In this document: piece after piece, positions 17,196 through 25,438 of the stretch
How positions within the stretch are numbered: position 1 is the first letter of the stretch
Layout of the letters: every line of letters starts with the position of its first letter
DNA from: Acrocarpospora phusangensis
GTDB lineage: Bacteria; Actinomycetota; Actinomycetes; Streptosporangiales; Streptosporangiaceae
Direction of reading: 5' to 3'
Assembly (NCBI RefSeq): GCF_016862995.1
Contig: NZ_BOOA01000036.1
Location: 25,149 to 89,148, forward strand
Length of the DNA: 64,000 nt
Position numbers and translations under genes: made by a program
The notes under the pieces: model-generated
The model's input: only the letters and a program-made list of their open reading frames with translations
What the model was told of the DNA's origin: nothing
The model's database searches: none

Positions 17196-17567
17196 ATGGC
17201 AAACATGGACATCTCACTCAAGGAAATGATGGCCATCGACGGCGCCGTCGGCGCGGCCGTGGTCGACTACAACAGCGGGATGGCGCTCGGCACCCTCGGC
17301 GGCTCCAAGGAACTGGACCTCCAGGTCGCGGCGGCCGGGAACACCGAGGTGGTCAAGTCCAAGCTGCGGACCATGGACTCGCTCGGCCTCAAGGACGCCA
17401 TCGAGGACATCCTCATCTCGCTGAGCAGCCAGTACCACATCATCCGCCCGATCACCGGGCGCGGCGGAAAAGGCCTGTTCCTCTATCTGGCCCTCGACCG
17501 GGCCAGGGCCAATCTGGCCATGGCCCGGCACAACCTGAAGGCCATCGAGGACAAGCTCGACATCTAG
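17196..17567 (+). CDS. Roadblock/LC7-like protein 3
   Basis: 123-residue paralog of the first gene of the operon: IDGAVGAAVVDYNSGMALGTLG near the N-terminus and LALDRARANLAMARHNLKAIEDKL at the C-terminus match IPGALGAILVDHASGTAVATRG and LDLARANLGLARHRLQ. ATG 17196 follows AGGGAG at seven bases. Only 27 nt separate it from the preceding gene. The TAG overlaps the TAG of the convergent hydrolase gene within CTAG. It probably forms homo- or heterodimers with the other two roadblock proteins; no GTPase partner is encoded nearby. Confidence 0.82.
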   Translation: MANMDISLKEMMAIDGAVGAAVVDYNSGMALGTLGGSKELDLQVAAAGNTEVVKSKLRTMDSLGLKDAIEDILISLSSQYHIIRPITGRGGKGLFLYLALDRARANLAMARHNLKAIEDKLDI

Positions 17568-18418
17568 CCGGCCCGACCGGTCAGCTCCGTGATCGCGGCC
17601 ACGAACTCCGGCCAGAGCGGGCGGGGCAGGTCGTGACCCATGCCGGGGAAGGTGAGCAGCTTGGCGCCGGGCACGGCGTCGGCGGTGGCGACGCCACCCG
17701 GCGGCGTGATCAGCGGATCGTCGTCGCCGTGCATCACGAGCGTGGGCACGCTCAGCTCGCGCAGCCGTTCGGTACGGTCGGGCGCGGCCACGATCGCGAT
17801 GAGCTGCCGGGCCGAGCCCGCCGGGTCGTAGCAGCGGTCGTAGCTGAGCCCCGCGACGCGCGCGATCCGGTCGGGCTCGCTCGGGTAACCGGGCGACCCG
17901 ATCACCCGGAACACCTCGAAGGCGCGCTCGATCGCCTCCTCCCGGTTCCTGGCGGGCGCGCTCATCAGCGCGCCCATGGCCGCCTCGGTGGCGGGCGCGA
18001 GCGCCAGGCCGGGCGTGGACATGATCGAGGTGAGGCTGCGCACGCGCTCCGGCGCGGCGATGGCCAGCGTCTGGGCGATCATCCCGCCCATCGAGACGCC
18101 GGCCACGTGCGCGCTCTCCCACCCCAGGGTGTCCATCAGCCCGGCCGTGTCCACGGCCATGTCCTCCAGCGTGTACCGCACGGCCGACGGATCCCCGGCC
18201 ATCGCCGCCATCAGGTCGGCCGGCCCGTCCAGGTGCGTGGACAGCCCGATGTCCCGGTTGTCGAATCGCACGACCTGGTGGCCCGCCGCCACCAGCAGGT
18301 CGATGAACTCCTCATCCCAGGCCACCATCTGCATGCCCAGACCCATGATCAGCAGCAGTGGCCGGCCCGTCCCGAAGACCTCGTATTCCAGCTCGATCCC
18401 GCGCACGGTGGTTCGCAT
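17564..18418 (-). CDS. Alpha/beta hydrolase
   Basis: 284-residue alpha/beta-hydrolase. The oxyanion region LLLIMGLGMQMVAW is at 21-34, the nucleophile elbow G107-V-S109-M-G-G, a candidate acid in HGDDDPLITPP, and the catalytic His at about 262 (GMGHDLP). This matches the family often annotated as alpha/beta fold or aclacinomycin-methylesterase-like hydrolase. The substrate is unknown. ATG 18418 is preferred because a longer frame (ATG 18454) would run through a perfect inverted repeat at 18422-18440 that looks like an operator. The upstream gene (LRR-thioredoxin) is co-oriented and ends 37 nt away. Confidence 0.85.
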   Translation of the reverse strand: MRTTVRGIELEYEVFGTGRPLLLIMGLGMQMVAWDEEFIDLLVAAGHQVVRFDNRDIGLSTHLDGPADLMAAMAGDPSAVRYTLEDMAVDTAGLMDTLGWESAHVAGVSMGGMIAQTLAIAAPERVRSLTSIMSTPGLALAPATEAAMGALMSAPARNREEAIERAFEVFRVIGSPGYPSEPDRIARVAGLSYDRCYDPAGSARQLIAIVAAPDRTERLRELSVPTLVMHGDDDPLITPPGGVATADAVPGAKLLTFPGMGHDLPRPLWPEFVAAITELTGRAG

Positions 18419-18421
18419 GCC

Positions 18422-18440
18422 AACAGAATTCCATTCTGTT
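18422..18440. promoter_or_regulatory. Perfect inverted repeat before hydrolase start
   Basis: AACAGAATTCCATTCTGTT has 8-bp perfect arms and a 3-bp spacer, ending 4 bp before the hydrolase ATG. Its size and position fit a TetR- or MarR-type operator, or a repressor site overlapping a promoter. It lies between the LRR-thioredoxin stop and the hydrolase, suggesting the hydrolase has its own regulated promoter. Confidence 0.5.
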
Positions 18441-18455
18441 TCCCGGGCGGGCAAG

Positions 18456-19634
18456 TCATACGCCGACGGATTCCGCGTGCAGGACGGACATCACCTCCCT
18501 GATGACGTCGGCCGGGGAGCGCGACCCGGTCACCCGCTTCAGCTCCCGCCCGCCGTGCAGCAGCAGCACGGACGGCACCGACTCGACCCCGAAGTACTCC
18601 GCCGCGGTCGGCGACTCCTCCACGTCGATGGCCGCCCCGGCCAGTTCGTCCGGGTACTCGGCGAGGATGCGGTCCAGCACCGGCCCGAGGCGCTCGCAGG
18701 CCAGCGAGTCGGCCGCGGAGAAGTCGAGCAGCACCGGGACGGGGCCGCGCAGCAGCTCGTGCAGTTGCTGCGGCCGGCTGATCCGCCGCCGCCGCTCCGC
18801 CACGACCGGGCCGCTGTCATGATCGGCCAGCATCCGGGCGTACGCGTCGGCGTACTCGGGGGCGGCCTGCAAACTGTTGACGGCGAGCCCGGCGAACAGC
18901 AGACGGGCGCACGCGGCCCGCGGCACCCGGTCCAGGTCGACCTCGCGCAGCGGCGGCGCCAGGCTCAGCACCGCCTCCGCGTCCACGGCCCCCGCCAGCG
19001 ACAACACCCGCAAGCTCCGGGTACGGCCCAGCCGCCGCAACTGCCCCGGATCCAGCCGCAGCCCGCCGAGCCGCAGATAGCTCAGATCGGGCGGCGTCAC
19101 CAGCGCGCCCAGGCCGGAACCGGTGATGTTGTCCCCGGTCACGGCCAGCACCGCGAGCGGCAGTTCGGCCAGCCGGATGAACACCCGGTCGGTGAGGGCC
19201 TGCCCGCGCAGCCGTACGGTCAGCAGCGGGGAGTCGGGCAGGGCCACGTCGCCGGTCATCCGGTCGGAGCGCAGGCAGAGCGTCTCCAGCATGCGCAGTC
19301 CGCGCAGTTCCGCCAGCCCCTCGTCGGTGAAGTCGCCGCTCAGGCTGAGGTCCCGCAGGCCTTCCATGCGGGCCACGACCGCCAGGTCCTCGTCGCGTAC
19401 GTTGTCGAGGTCCAGGCCGTCGACCTCCGGCAGTTCCGCCAGCCGTTCCGGGCCGCCGGCCACGTACGTGATCTCGACGTTGCCCGGGATCTCCACCAGG
19501 CCCACCGGCTGGAACTCCCCCTGGAGCTGCTCGGCGGGCAGGTCCTCAAGGACCAGATAACGGATGACGCCGGGCAGGCTGTCCTCCGGAAAACGGATGA
19601 TTCTGTTCGTTCCAACGGTACGAAGTTCCCCCAT
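18456..19634 (-). CDS. Leucine-rich-repeat / thioredoxin-fold fusion protein
   Basis: 392-residue cytosolic protein with an unusual build. Residues about 50-270 hold degenerate leucine-rich repeats (EVDGLDLDNVRDEDLAVVA, GLRDLSLSGDFTDEGLAEL, SLRVLSLAGAVDAEAVLSL). Residues about 300-385 form a thioredoxin fold (VPVLLDFSAAD, then YFGVESVPSVLLLHGGRELKR, with the cis-Pro VPS). The usual WCGPC is replaced by DSLACERL, so the first redox Cys is lost and only one Cys remains, making ordinary disulfide reduction unlikely. ATG 19634 starts the conserved region, but no Shine-Dalgarno is evident and the true start could lie a little upstream. Divergent from the Crp/Fnr gene. Confidence 0.72.
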   Translation of the reverse strand: MGELRTVGTNRIIRFPEDSLPGVIRYLVLEDLPAEQLQGEFQPVGLVEIPGNVEITYVAGGPERLAELPEVDGLDLDNVRDEDLAVVARMEGLRDLSLSGDFTDEGLAELRGLRMLETLCLRSDRMTGDVALPDSPLLTVRLRGQALTDRVFIRLAELPLAVLAVTGDNITGSGLGALVTPPDLSYLRLGGLRLDPGQLRRLGRTRSLRVLSLAGAVDAEAVLSLAPPLREVDLDRVPRAACARLLFAGLAVNSLQAAPEYADAYARMLADHDSGPVVAERRRRISRPQQLHELLRGPVPVLLDFSAADSLACERLGPVLDRILAEYPDELAGAAIDVEESPTAAEYFGVESVPSVLLLHGGRELKRVTGSRSPADVIREVMSVLHAESVGV

Positions 19635-19690
19635 GGTCGGTTCGATGCCCAGGGCGACGACCAGGACAAACGCCGAGCAGAACGAATTAT

Positions 19691-19702
19691 GGGAACGTTC
19701 CC
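19691..19702. promoter_or_regulatory. 12-bp palindrome between divergent genes
   Basis: GGGAACGTTCCC is a perfect palindrome midway between the LRR-thioredoxin gene and the Crp/Fnr gene. It could bind the adjacent regulator or another dimeric factor; it does not match the TGTGA-N6-TCACA Crp consensus. Confidence 0.35.
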
Positions 19703-19763
19703 GGTAGCAGTCGCATAACAGCGCGTGCGCCGGGCGATGCACGTGTGGTTCGATTCGACCGTT

Positions 19764-20474
19764 ATGAGCCACTTATCTGAGCACGATCGGTGGCCTGCCA
19801 CCAGCCTGATGGGCATGCTCGGGGGCGCCGAGCAGCACGCTCTGCTGGCCAAGGGAGTCCGGCGGGGCTTTCCGGCCGGGGAGACCCTGGTCAGCGAAGG
19901 CGACCGCAGAGACGAGGTCTATCTGCTGGTCAGCGGCTTCGTCAAAATCTTCGGCAACACCTACGACGGCCGCCAGGTGCTGCTGTCCATCCGGACCACC
20001 GGCGACCTCATCGGCGAACTGGCCGCCCTGGACGGCGAGCCGCGCTCGGCCACCGTCACCGCCGCCACCAAGACCGAGACCCGCATGTTCGGGAGTGAAA
20101 CGTTCCGATCCTTCCTGGACGGCCACCCCTCGACCGCCCAGGCCGTGCAGCGTTACGTCAACCGCAAGCTCCGGCTGGCCACCCGGCACCGGATCGACGT
20201 GGGCGGCGCGTCCGTGCTGGTCCGGCTGGCCCGGGTGCTGGACCGGCTCGCCGTCTCGCACGGGCGCAGGACCGAGGCCGGGATCCGGATCGAGGTGCCG
20301 CTCAGCCAGGTCGAACTGGCCGCGCTGGTGGGCGCCGCCGAGCCGAGCGTGCACCGGGCCCTGAGCGAGCTGCGCCAGCGCGGAATCCTGGTCACCGGCT
20401 ACCGGCACATCGTCGTCGCCGACCCCCCGGGGCTCGTCGAGGCCGCCCAAGAGGCCCCGGATTCCATCGCTTGA
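19764..20474 (+). CDS. Crp/Fnr family transcriptional regulator
   Basis: 236-residue regulator with an N-terminal cyclic-nucleotide-binding-like beta-barrel (about 15-125; GETLVSEGDRRDEVYLLVSG, then GDLIGELAALDGEPRSATVTA resembling the phosphate-binding cassette) and a C-terminal Crp-type HTH (about 155-225; PLSQVELAALVGAAEPSVHRALSELRQRGIL). The GELAALDGEPRSA stretch retains the Glu and Arg-Ser seen in cAMP-binding members. ATG 19764 is used; ATG 19737 and GTG 19725 are in frame. It precedes a redox-type two-component module that also carries a cNMP-binding domain. Confidence 0.85.
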   Translation: MSHLSEHDRWPATSLMGMLGGAEQHALLAKGVRRGFPAGETLVSEGDRRDEVYLLVSGFVKIFGNTYDGRQVLLSIRTTGDLIGELAALDGEPRSATVTAATKTETRMFGSETFRSFLDGHPSTAQAVQRYVNRKLRLATRHRIDVGGASVLVRLARVLDRLAVSHGRRTEAGIRIEVPLSQVELAALVGAAEPSVHRALSELRQRGILVTGYRHIVVADPPGLVEAAQEAPDSIA

Positions 20475-20532
20475 TGGGGTCTGGGGGCCGATCCCCGCCT
20501 ACCCTCGCGGGAGTTCACGTTCGAGGAGGATC

Positions 20533-20778
20533 GTGTTGACCACCGACGAGGCCGGGCGCGCAGAGTCCCTGGAGTCCAACATCAGCAGGCTTCTCACGGC
20601 CCTGCCCCCCGGCGGGGCCGAAGCCGTACGGTCCGACCTCGAAACGCTGGTGCACACGCTGACAGAGCTGGCCTTCCGCATTGAAGTGGACAAGCCCGGC
20701 GCGGCGGACGCCTGCCGGAGCACCCGGGATTCGCTGGAGCGGCTCATGTCCCTTGAAGGTCCACTTCCCAGCACCTAG
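20533..20778 (+). CDS. Small hypothetical protein, 81 aa
   Basis: 81-residue, mostly helical acidic protein beginning MLTTDEAGRAESLESNISRLLTAL. GTG 20533 sits a few bases after GGAGG (CGAGGAGGATC), a strong ribosome binding site, which supports it as real. No known motif. It ends 16 nt before the receiver-oxidoreductase gene on the same strand, so it is probably the first gene of that operon. A single Cys is present (DACRST). Confidence 0.62.
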   Translation: MLTTDEAGRAESLESNISRLLTALPPGGAEAVRSDLETLVHTLTELAFRIEVDKPGAADACRSTRDSLERLMSLEGPLPST

Positions 20779-20793
20779 GGATCGCGTGGTTGT

Positions 20794-22461
20794 ATGGATC
20801 GCATGGCGAACCCCGCGATCCTGACGGTGGACGACGATCCGGCGGTGTCCCGAGCGGTATCCCGCGATCTGCGCCGCCGTTACGGCGACCGATACCGCAT
20901 CGTCCGGGCCGACTCGGGCGACGGCGCCCTGGAGGCGCTCCGCGAGATCAAGCTCCGCGGCGAGCAGGTGGCGCTCCTGCTGGCCGACTACCGCATGCCC
21001 CACATGAACGGCATCCAGTTCCTGGAATCGGCGATGGACCTGTTCCCGCTGGCCAGGCGCGTACTGCTCACCGCGTACGCGGACACCGACGCCGCCATCG
21101 ACGCGATCAACGTGGTGGACGTCGACCACTACCTGCTCAAGCCGTGGAACCCACCGGACGAGAAGCTCTACCCGATCGTGGACTCGCTGCTGGACGCCTG
21201 GCGGGCCGAACCCGAACGGCCGACCTCGGAGGTCCGGGTGGTCGGGCACCGCTGGTCGGCGCCGTCGTTCAAGGTGCGGGACTTCCTGGCGCGCAACCTG
21301 GTGCCGTACCGGTGGCTGCTGGCCGACGAGCCGGAGGGATTGCGGCTGCTGTCCGCGGCCGGGCTCACCGCCGAGGACGTGCCGCTGGTGCTGACCTCGG
21401 ACGGCAAGTCGCTGACCGCCCCCAGCGAGGCCGAGCTGGCCGTGCACGTCGGGCTCACCACCACCCCGCAGCTGGACTTCTACGACCTGGTCGTGGTCGG
21501 CGCCGGCCCCGCGGGACTGGGCGCGGCCGTGTACGGCGCGTCCGAGGGCCTGAAGACCGTGCTGGTCGAGCAGCGCGCCACCGGCGGGCAGGCGGGGCAG
21601 AGCAGCAGGATCGAGAACTACCTGGGCTTCCCCGACGGCGTCTCCGGCGCGCAGCTGACCGACCGGGCGCGGCGGCAGGCGCTGCGGTTCGGGGCCGAAC
21701 TGCTGACCACCCGGGAGGCGGTCGGCCTGGAGTCCGGCGGCACCACCCGGCTGCTGCGCTTCGGCGACGGCACCACGATCGCCGCCCACGCGGTCGTGCT
21801 GGCCACCGGCGTCTCCTACCGCATGCTCAACGCCCCCGGCCTGAACGAGCTGACCGGCCGGGGCGTCTTCTACGGCTCCGCCTCCACCGAGGCCCCCAGC
21901 TGCTCCGACCAGGACGTCTACATCGTCGGCGGCGCCAACTCGGCCGGCCAGGCCGCGGTGCACTTCGCCCGGTACGCCTCCCGCGTGCACATCCTGATCA
22001 GGGGCGCCGACCTTCGGCAGTCGATGTCCTCGTACCTGATCCAGCAGATCGAGAGCGTGGACAACATCATCGTCTCGCCGTACACCGAGGTGGTCTCGGC
22101 GGGCGGGGACGGGCATCTGGAGTGCCTGACGCTGCGGGACCCCCGCTCCGGCGAGGTCCGGGTGGTGGAGACCTCGTGGCTGTTCGTCTTCATCGGGGCG
22201 GAACCGCGGACGGCCTGGCTGGACGACGCCGTCATGCGCGACCGGCTCGGGTTCGTGCTCACCGGACCTGATCTCCTGAACGAGGGGCGGCGCCCGCCCG
22301 GGTGGACGCTGCCGCGCGATCCGTACCACCTGGAAAGCAGCATGCCGGGCGTGTTCGCGGCCGGGGACGTCCGGGCGGATTCCGTCAAACGGGTCGCCTC
22401 CGCCGTGGGCGAGGGGGCGATGGCCGTGTCGCTGATCCACCGCTATCTGGAGGCCCAATGA
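20794..22461 (+). CDS. Response-regulator receiver fused to thioredoxin-reductase-like FAD enzyme
   Basis: 555-residue fusion. Residues about 7-130 are a CheY-like receiver: VDDDP at about 12-16, phospho-acceptor Asp in LLADYRMPHMNG, and the conserved Lys in LLKPW. Residues about 215-555 are a two-dinucleotide-fold flavoenzyme like thioredoxin reductase: VVGAGPAGLGAAVYGASEG (FAD), VYIVGGANSAGQAAVHFA (NAD(P)H) and a C-terminal GVFAAGDVR. The redox CxxC of thioredoxin reductases is absent (YGSASTEAPSC in its place), so the electron acceptor is unknown. Its TGA overlaps the ATG of the kinase gene (ATGA), so kinase and receiver are almost surely partners. Output is enzymatic rather than DNA binding. 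Confidence 0.88.
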   Translation: MDRMANPAILTVDDDPAVSRAVSRDLRRRYGDRYRIVRADSGDGALEALREIKLRGEQVALLLADYRMPHMNGIQFLESAMDLFPLARRVLLTAYADTDAAIDAINVVDVDHYLLKPWNPPDEKLYPIVDSLLDAWRAEPERPTSEVRVVGHRWSAPSFKVRDFLARNLVPYRWLLADEPEGLRLLSAAGLTAEDVPLVLTSDGKSLTAPSEAELAVHVGLTTTPQLDFYDLVVVGAGPAGLGAAVYGASEGLKTVLVEQRATGGQAGQSSRIENYLGFPDGVSGAQLTDRARRQALRFGAELLTTREAVGLESGGTTRLLRFGDGTTIAAHAVVLATGVSYRMLNAPGLNELTGRGVFYGSASTEAPSCSDQDVYIVGGANSAGQAAVHFARYASRVHILIRGADLRQSMSSYLIQQIESVDNIIVSPYTEVVSAGGDGHLECLTLRDPRSGEVRVVETSWLFVFIGAEPRTAWLDDAVMRDRLGFVLTGPDLLNEGRRPPGWTLPRDPYHLESSMPGVFAAGDVRADSVKRVASAVGEGAMAVSLIHRYLEAQ

Positions 22462-23873
22462 GCGAGTTGCTCACCCCCGAGGAGCTCCGCACCCTCTTTC
22501 TCTTCGAATCCCTCAACGAGGAACAACTGGCCGTCCTGGCCGAGCACGGCCGGGTCCAGCACTACCAGGCGGGCAGCGCCGTCTACCGGGAGGGCGAACC
22601 GGCCACCTGCTTCGTCGTGCTGCTCAACGGCGTGATCACCCTCAGCCGCCTCAGCCACGGCGACGAGGTGGAGGTCGCCAGAACCGAACAACGCGGCGTG
22701 TACGGCGGAGCCACCCAGACCTACCTCGGCGACCAGGTCGAGCAGATCTACATGAACACCATGCACGCGATCAGCGACGTCACGGTGTTCGAGGTGCCCG
22801 CCGACATGTTCGCCCGCTGGACCCGGGCCTGGTTCCCGATGGCCATGCACCTGCTGGAGGGGCTGTTCTTCGGCATGCGGGCCAGCCAGACGATCGTCGG
22901 CGAGCGGGAGCGGCTGATCGCGCTCGGGTCGCTGTCGGCCGGGCTCACCCACGAGCTGAACAACCCGGCCGCGGCGGCGGTGCGGGCGACGGCCGTCCTG
23001 CGCGAACGGGTGACCGGGATGCGCCACAAGCTCGCTATGATCGCCGACGGCCGGCTGGACGGGCACCGCCTGCACGAACTCGTCGAACTCCAGGAAGCCG
23101 CGGTCAAACGCTCCGCCAACGCGCCGCAGCTGTCCGCCCTGGCGACCAGCGACGCGGAGGACGCCGTCGCCGACTGGCTGGACGACCACGACGTGACCGC
23201 CGGATGGGACATCGCGCCGACGCTGGTCGCGGGCGGCGTGGACGCCGAGTGGCTGGAGCAGGTCTCGGCCACCATAGGGCCGGAGAACCTGGAAGCGGCG
23301 GTGCGCTGGCTCACGTACACGATCGACACCGAACTGCTGATGTGCGAGATCGACGACGCGGTCACCCGCATCTCCGGGCTGGTCTCCGCCGCCAAGCAGT
23401 ACTCCCAGCTGGACCGCGCCCCGCACCAGACCGTCGACGTGCACGACCTGCTCAACGCCACGCTCACCATGCTCCAGGCCAAGATCCCGGCGGGCGTGCG
23501 CGTGGTGAAGGAGTACGACCGCGAGCTGCCGCCCGTGCCCGCGTACGCGGCGGAGCTCAACCAGGTCTGGACCAACATGATCGACAACGCGCTGAGCGCC
23601 ATGGAAGGGAACGGGACCCTGACGATCAGCACCAGCCGCGACAGCAGGTGCCTCATCGTCGAGATCGCCGACACCGGTTCCGGCATTCCGCCGGAGATCC
23701 GGCCCAGGATCTTCGAGCCGTTCTTCACCACCAAGCCGGTGGGTGAGGGCACCGGCTTGGGGCTGGACATCTCCTACCGGATCGTCGTCAAGAAGCACCA
23801 CGGGGACATCCGCGTCGAATCAACTCCCGGCGACACCCGCTTCCGGGTCTTCCTCCCCTTCGAGGACGCCTGA
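22458..23873 (+). CDS. cNMP-binding-domain histidine kinase
   Basis: 471-residue soluble sensor kinase. Residues about 10-130 form a cyclic-nucleotide-binding-like domain ([20 protein letters not shown]). The dimerisation/H-box region carries [15 protein letters not shown], giving the phospho-accepting His. The HATPase region has the N box ([15 protein letters not shown]), G1 ([10 protein letters not shown]) and G2 ([11 protein letters not shown]). There is no membrane segment, so it senses an internal signal. The ATGA overlap with the receiver-oxidoreductase gene argues for stoichiometric expression and a direct phosphotransfer pair. The gene converges on a secreted-protein gene 3 bp away. 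Confidence 0.88.
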   Translation: MSELLTPEELRTLFLFESLNEEQLAVLAEHGRVQHYQAGSAVYREGEPATCFVVLLNGVITLSRLSHGDEVEVARTEQRGVYGGATQTYLGDQVEQIYMNTMHAISDVTVFEVPADMFARWTRAWFPMAMHLLEGLFFGMRASQTIVGERERLIALGSLSAGLTHELNNPAAAAVRATAVLRERVTGMRHKLAMIADGRLDGHRLHELVELQEAAVKRSANAPQLSALATSDAEDAVADWLDDHDVTAGWDIAPTLVAGGVDAEWLEQVSATIGPENLEAAVRWLTYTIDTELLMCEIDDAVTRISGLVSAAKQYSQLDRAPHQTVDVHDLLNATLTMLQAKIPAGVRVVKEYDRELPPVPAYAAELNQVWTNMIDNALSAMEGNGTLTISTSRDSRCLIVEIADTGSGIPPEIRPRIFEPFFTTKPVGEGTGLGLDISYRIVVKKHHGDIRVESTPGDTRFRVFLPFEDA

Positions 23874-23876
23874 TGG

Positions 23877-24659
23877 TCAGCGGTTCTTCGTTCCGCCGAT
23901 GACCAGGACGTCTCCGGCGGCGGAGTCGGTGGCGGCTTGCTTGCCGGAGTCGGGTTCTGTGCCGGACTCCGGCTCTCCTGCCGGGCGGACGCGCGGGCGG
24001 CGGAGCCGCTGGACCAGGAGGGTGCCGGCGACGGCGGCCACGGCGACCACCGCCAGCAGGTAGGCGGGGATCGAAGCCGGAGCCTCCGCCGGCTTCGGCT
24101 GCGCGGCTGCCTGCGTGGCGGCGGCCACCGGTGCCGCTGGTGCTTCCGGCTGGGCGGCCGGCATCGTCGCCTTGCCGCTGACCGTGCCCTTCCACGGGAA
24201 GCCCGGGGGCTTGATCTCGCCCCAGTAGTCCGTCACCTCGAAGGAGCCTTCCGCGACGAACTGCGGCGGCGCGGGGACCAGGGTGCCGGGCACGGTGAGC
24301 GTCCCGATCTCGTACTCGGCGAAGACGCCCTGGATGCCCTGGACCCGCCAGGTGCCCTTGGGGATCTTGACGGCGACCGCGTAGTGGGCGGGTTCGGGGA
24401 GGCGGGAGCCGATGAACTCCAGGACGGCGCCCTTCTCGTCGGTCAGGCGCAGACCGGTCTCCCCCAGCCGCGTCTCCGGACCCTCGAACGGGTGGGTGCC
24501 GTGCTGGAGCGTCCAGTAGCCGACCGTGTAAGCCTGATCGGCGTCGATCCGATCGGGCAGCGGGTCCAGCTCGGTGACCGCCCAGTTTCCCGCGTACGCG
24601 GGGGCCGCCATCGCGACCACGACCACCAGAGACCCGATAATCGCGAAAATTCGTCTCAT
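23877..24659 (-). CDS. Secreted, C-terminally membrane-anchored protein
   Basis: 260-residue protein: signal peptide (MRRIFAIIGSLVVVVAMAAPAYA, cleavage after AYA), an extracellular beta-rich domain (about 25-170; TVGYWTLQHGTHPFEGPETRLG), an Ala/Pro/Gln-rich wall-spanning linker (about 175-205), a membrane helix (about 206-228; IPAYLLAVVAVAAVAGTLLV) and an Arg-rich cytoplasmic tail. Function unknown. ATG 24659 follows GGAGG at seven bases. A longer upstream frame overlaps the divergent AlkB gene and is rejected. The intergenic space to the AlkB gene is about 85 bp. Confidence 0.78.
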   Translation of the reverse strand: MRRIFAIIGSLVVVVAMAAPAYAGNWAVTELDPLPDRIDADQAYTVGYWTLQHGTHPFEGPETRLGETGLRLTDEKGAVLEFIGSRLPEPAHYAVAVKIPKGTWRVQGIQGVFAEYEIGTLTVPGTLVPAPPQFVAEGSFEVTDYWGEIKPPGFPWKGTVSGKATMPAAQPEAPAAPVAAATQAAAQPKPAEAPASIPAYLLAVVAVAAVAGTLLVQRLRRPRVRPAGEPESGTEPDSGKQAATDSAAGDVLVIGGTKNR

Positions 24660-24718
24660 CTTCGCACCTCCGGCTGTTCTACACCGCCCACCCTCCGGAG
24701 GTTCCGATATGACACAGT

Positions 24719-24732
24719 CGAACATCTGTTTG
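24719..24732. promoter_or_regulatory. LexA-like SOS box before AlkB-like gene
   Basis: CGAACATCTGTTTG matches the Gram-positive LexA box CGAAC-N4-GTTCG at all but one position (GTTTG for GTTCG). It directly abuts TACAGT (24733-24738), a good TANNNT -10, which lies exactly six bases before the ATG at 24745. A repressor here would block a leaderless promoter. Confidence 0.6.
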
Positions 24733-24744
24733 TACAGTCGAGAG

Positions 24745-25377
24745 ATGGAGACACTGTTCCAAGGCTCACTGCTCGACTGGGGAGACGAAGTCGGCCCAGG
24801 CCCGCTCGGCACCACCGTCCGCAGAACCACCCTGGCCCACGGCGCCTGGATCGACCTGCGCCCGGCCTGGATCTCCGGCGCCGACACCCTGTTCCGCCGC
24901 CTCGCCGCCACCGTCCCGTGGCACGCCGAACGACGCCGCATGTACGACACCATGGTCGACGTCCCACGCCTGCTCAGCTTCTACAACGAGGGCGAGACCC
25001 TCCCCGACCCGGCGCTCCAGGAGGCCAAGGACCTCCTCAACGCCCACTACGCCGAAGAACTGGGCGAACCCTTCCGCACCGCCGGCCTCTGCCTCTACCG
25101 CGACGGCCGCGACAGCGTCGCCTGGCACGGCGACCGCATCGGCCGCGGCAGAACCGAGGACACCATGGTCGCGATCATCTCGGTCGGGACCCCGCGCAAC
25201 CTGCTCCTCCGCCCACGCGGCGGAGGCGGCCCCACCCTCCGCCGCGAACTCGGCCACGGCGACCTCCTGGTGATGGGCGGCAGCTGCCAGCGCACCTGGG
25301 AACACTGCATCCCCAAAACCACCCGGGTCATGGGCGCCCGCATCAGCATCCAGTTCCGCCCCAGGGGCGTACGGTAG
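24745..25377 (+). CDS. AlkB-like 2-oxoglutarate/Fe(II) dioxygenase
   Basis: 210-residue dioxygenase expected to repair alkylated nucleic-acid bases by oxidative demethylation. The iron ligands are visible: H128-G-D130 within LCLYRDGRDSVAWHGD, and His187 (RTWEHCIP). The C-terminal RISIQFRPR supplies the 2-oxoglutarate and substrate arginines. An upstream in-frame ATG (24709) has a good GGAGG, but it would make the LexA-like box coding. The METLFQGSLL start (24745), six bases after TACAGT, fits both a leaderless transcript and family length, so it is preferred. Likely SOS-induced. Neighbours DUF4291 and KptA follow. Confidence 0.85.
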   Translation: METLFQGSLLDWGDEVGPGPLGTTVRRTTLAHGAWIDLRPAWISGADTLFRRLAATVPWHAERRRMYDTMVDVPRLLSFYNEGETLPDPALQEAKDLLNAHYAEELGEPFRTAGLCLYRDGRDSVAWHGDRIGRGRTEDTMVAIISVGTPRNLLLRPRGGGGPTLRRELGHGDLLVMGGSCQRTWEHCIPKTTRVMGARISIQFRPRGVR

Positions 25378-25438
25378 CGCCCTCGTCCGGCGGATAACCG
25401 TTTGTGGTCCGGTCGATCACGCGTGAAGACTGGCCGGC

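Noticed and set aside
20515..22458. 647-codon minus-strand frame opposite the receiver-oxidoreductase
   Set aside because: Shadow translation; the plus-strand gene has receiver and flavoenzyme motifs.
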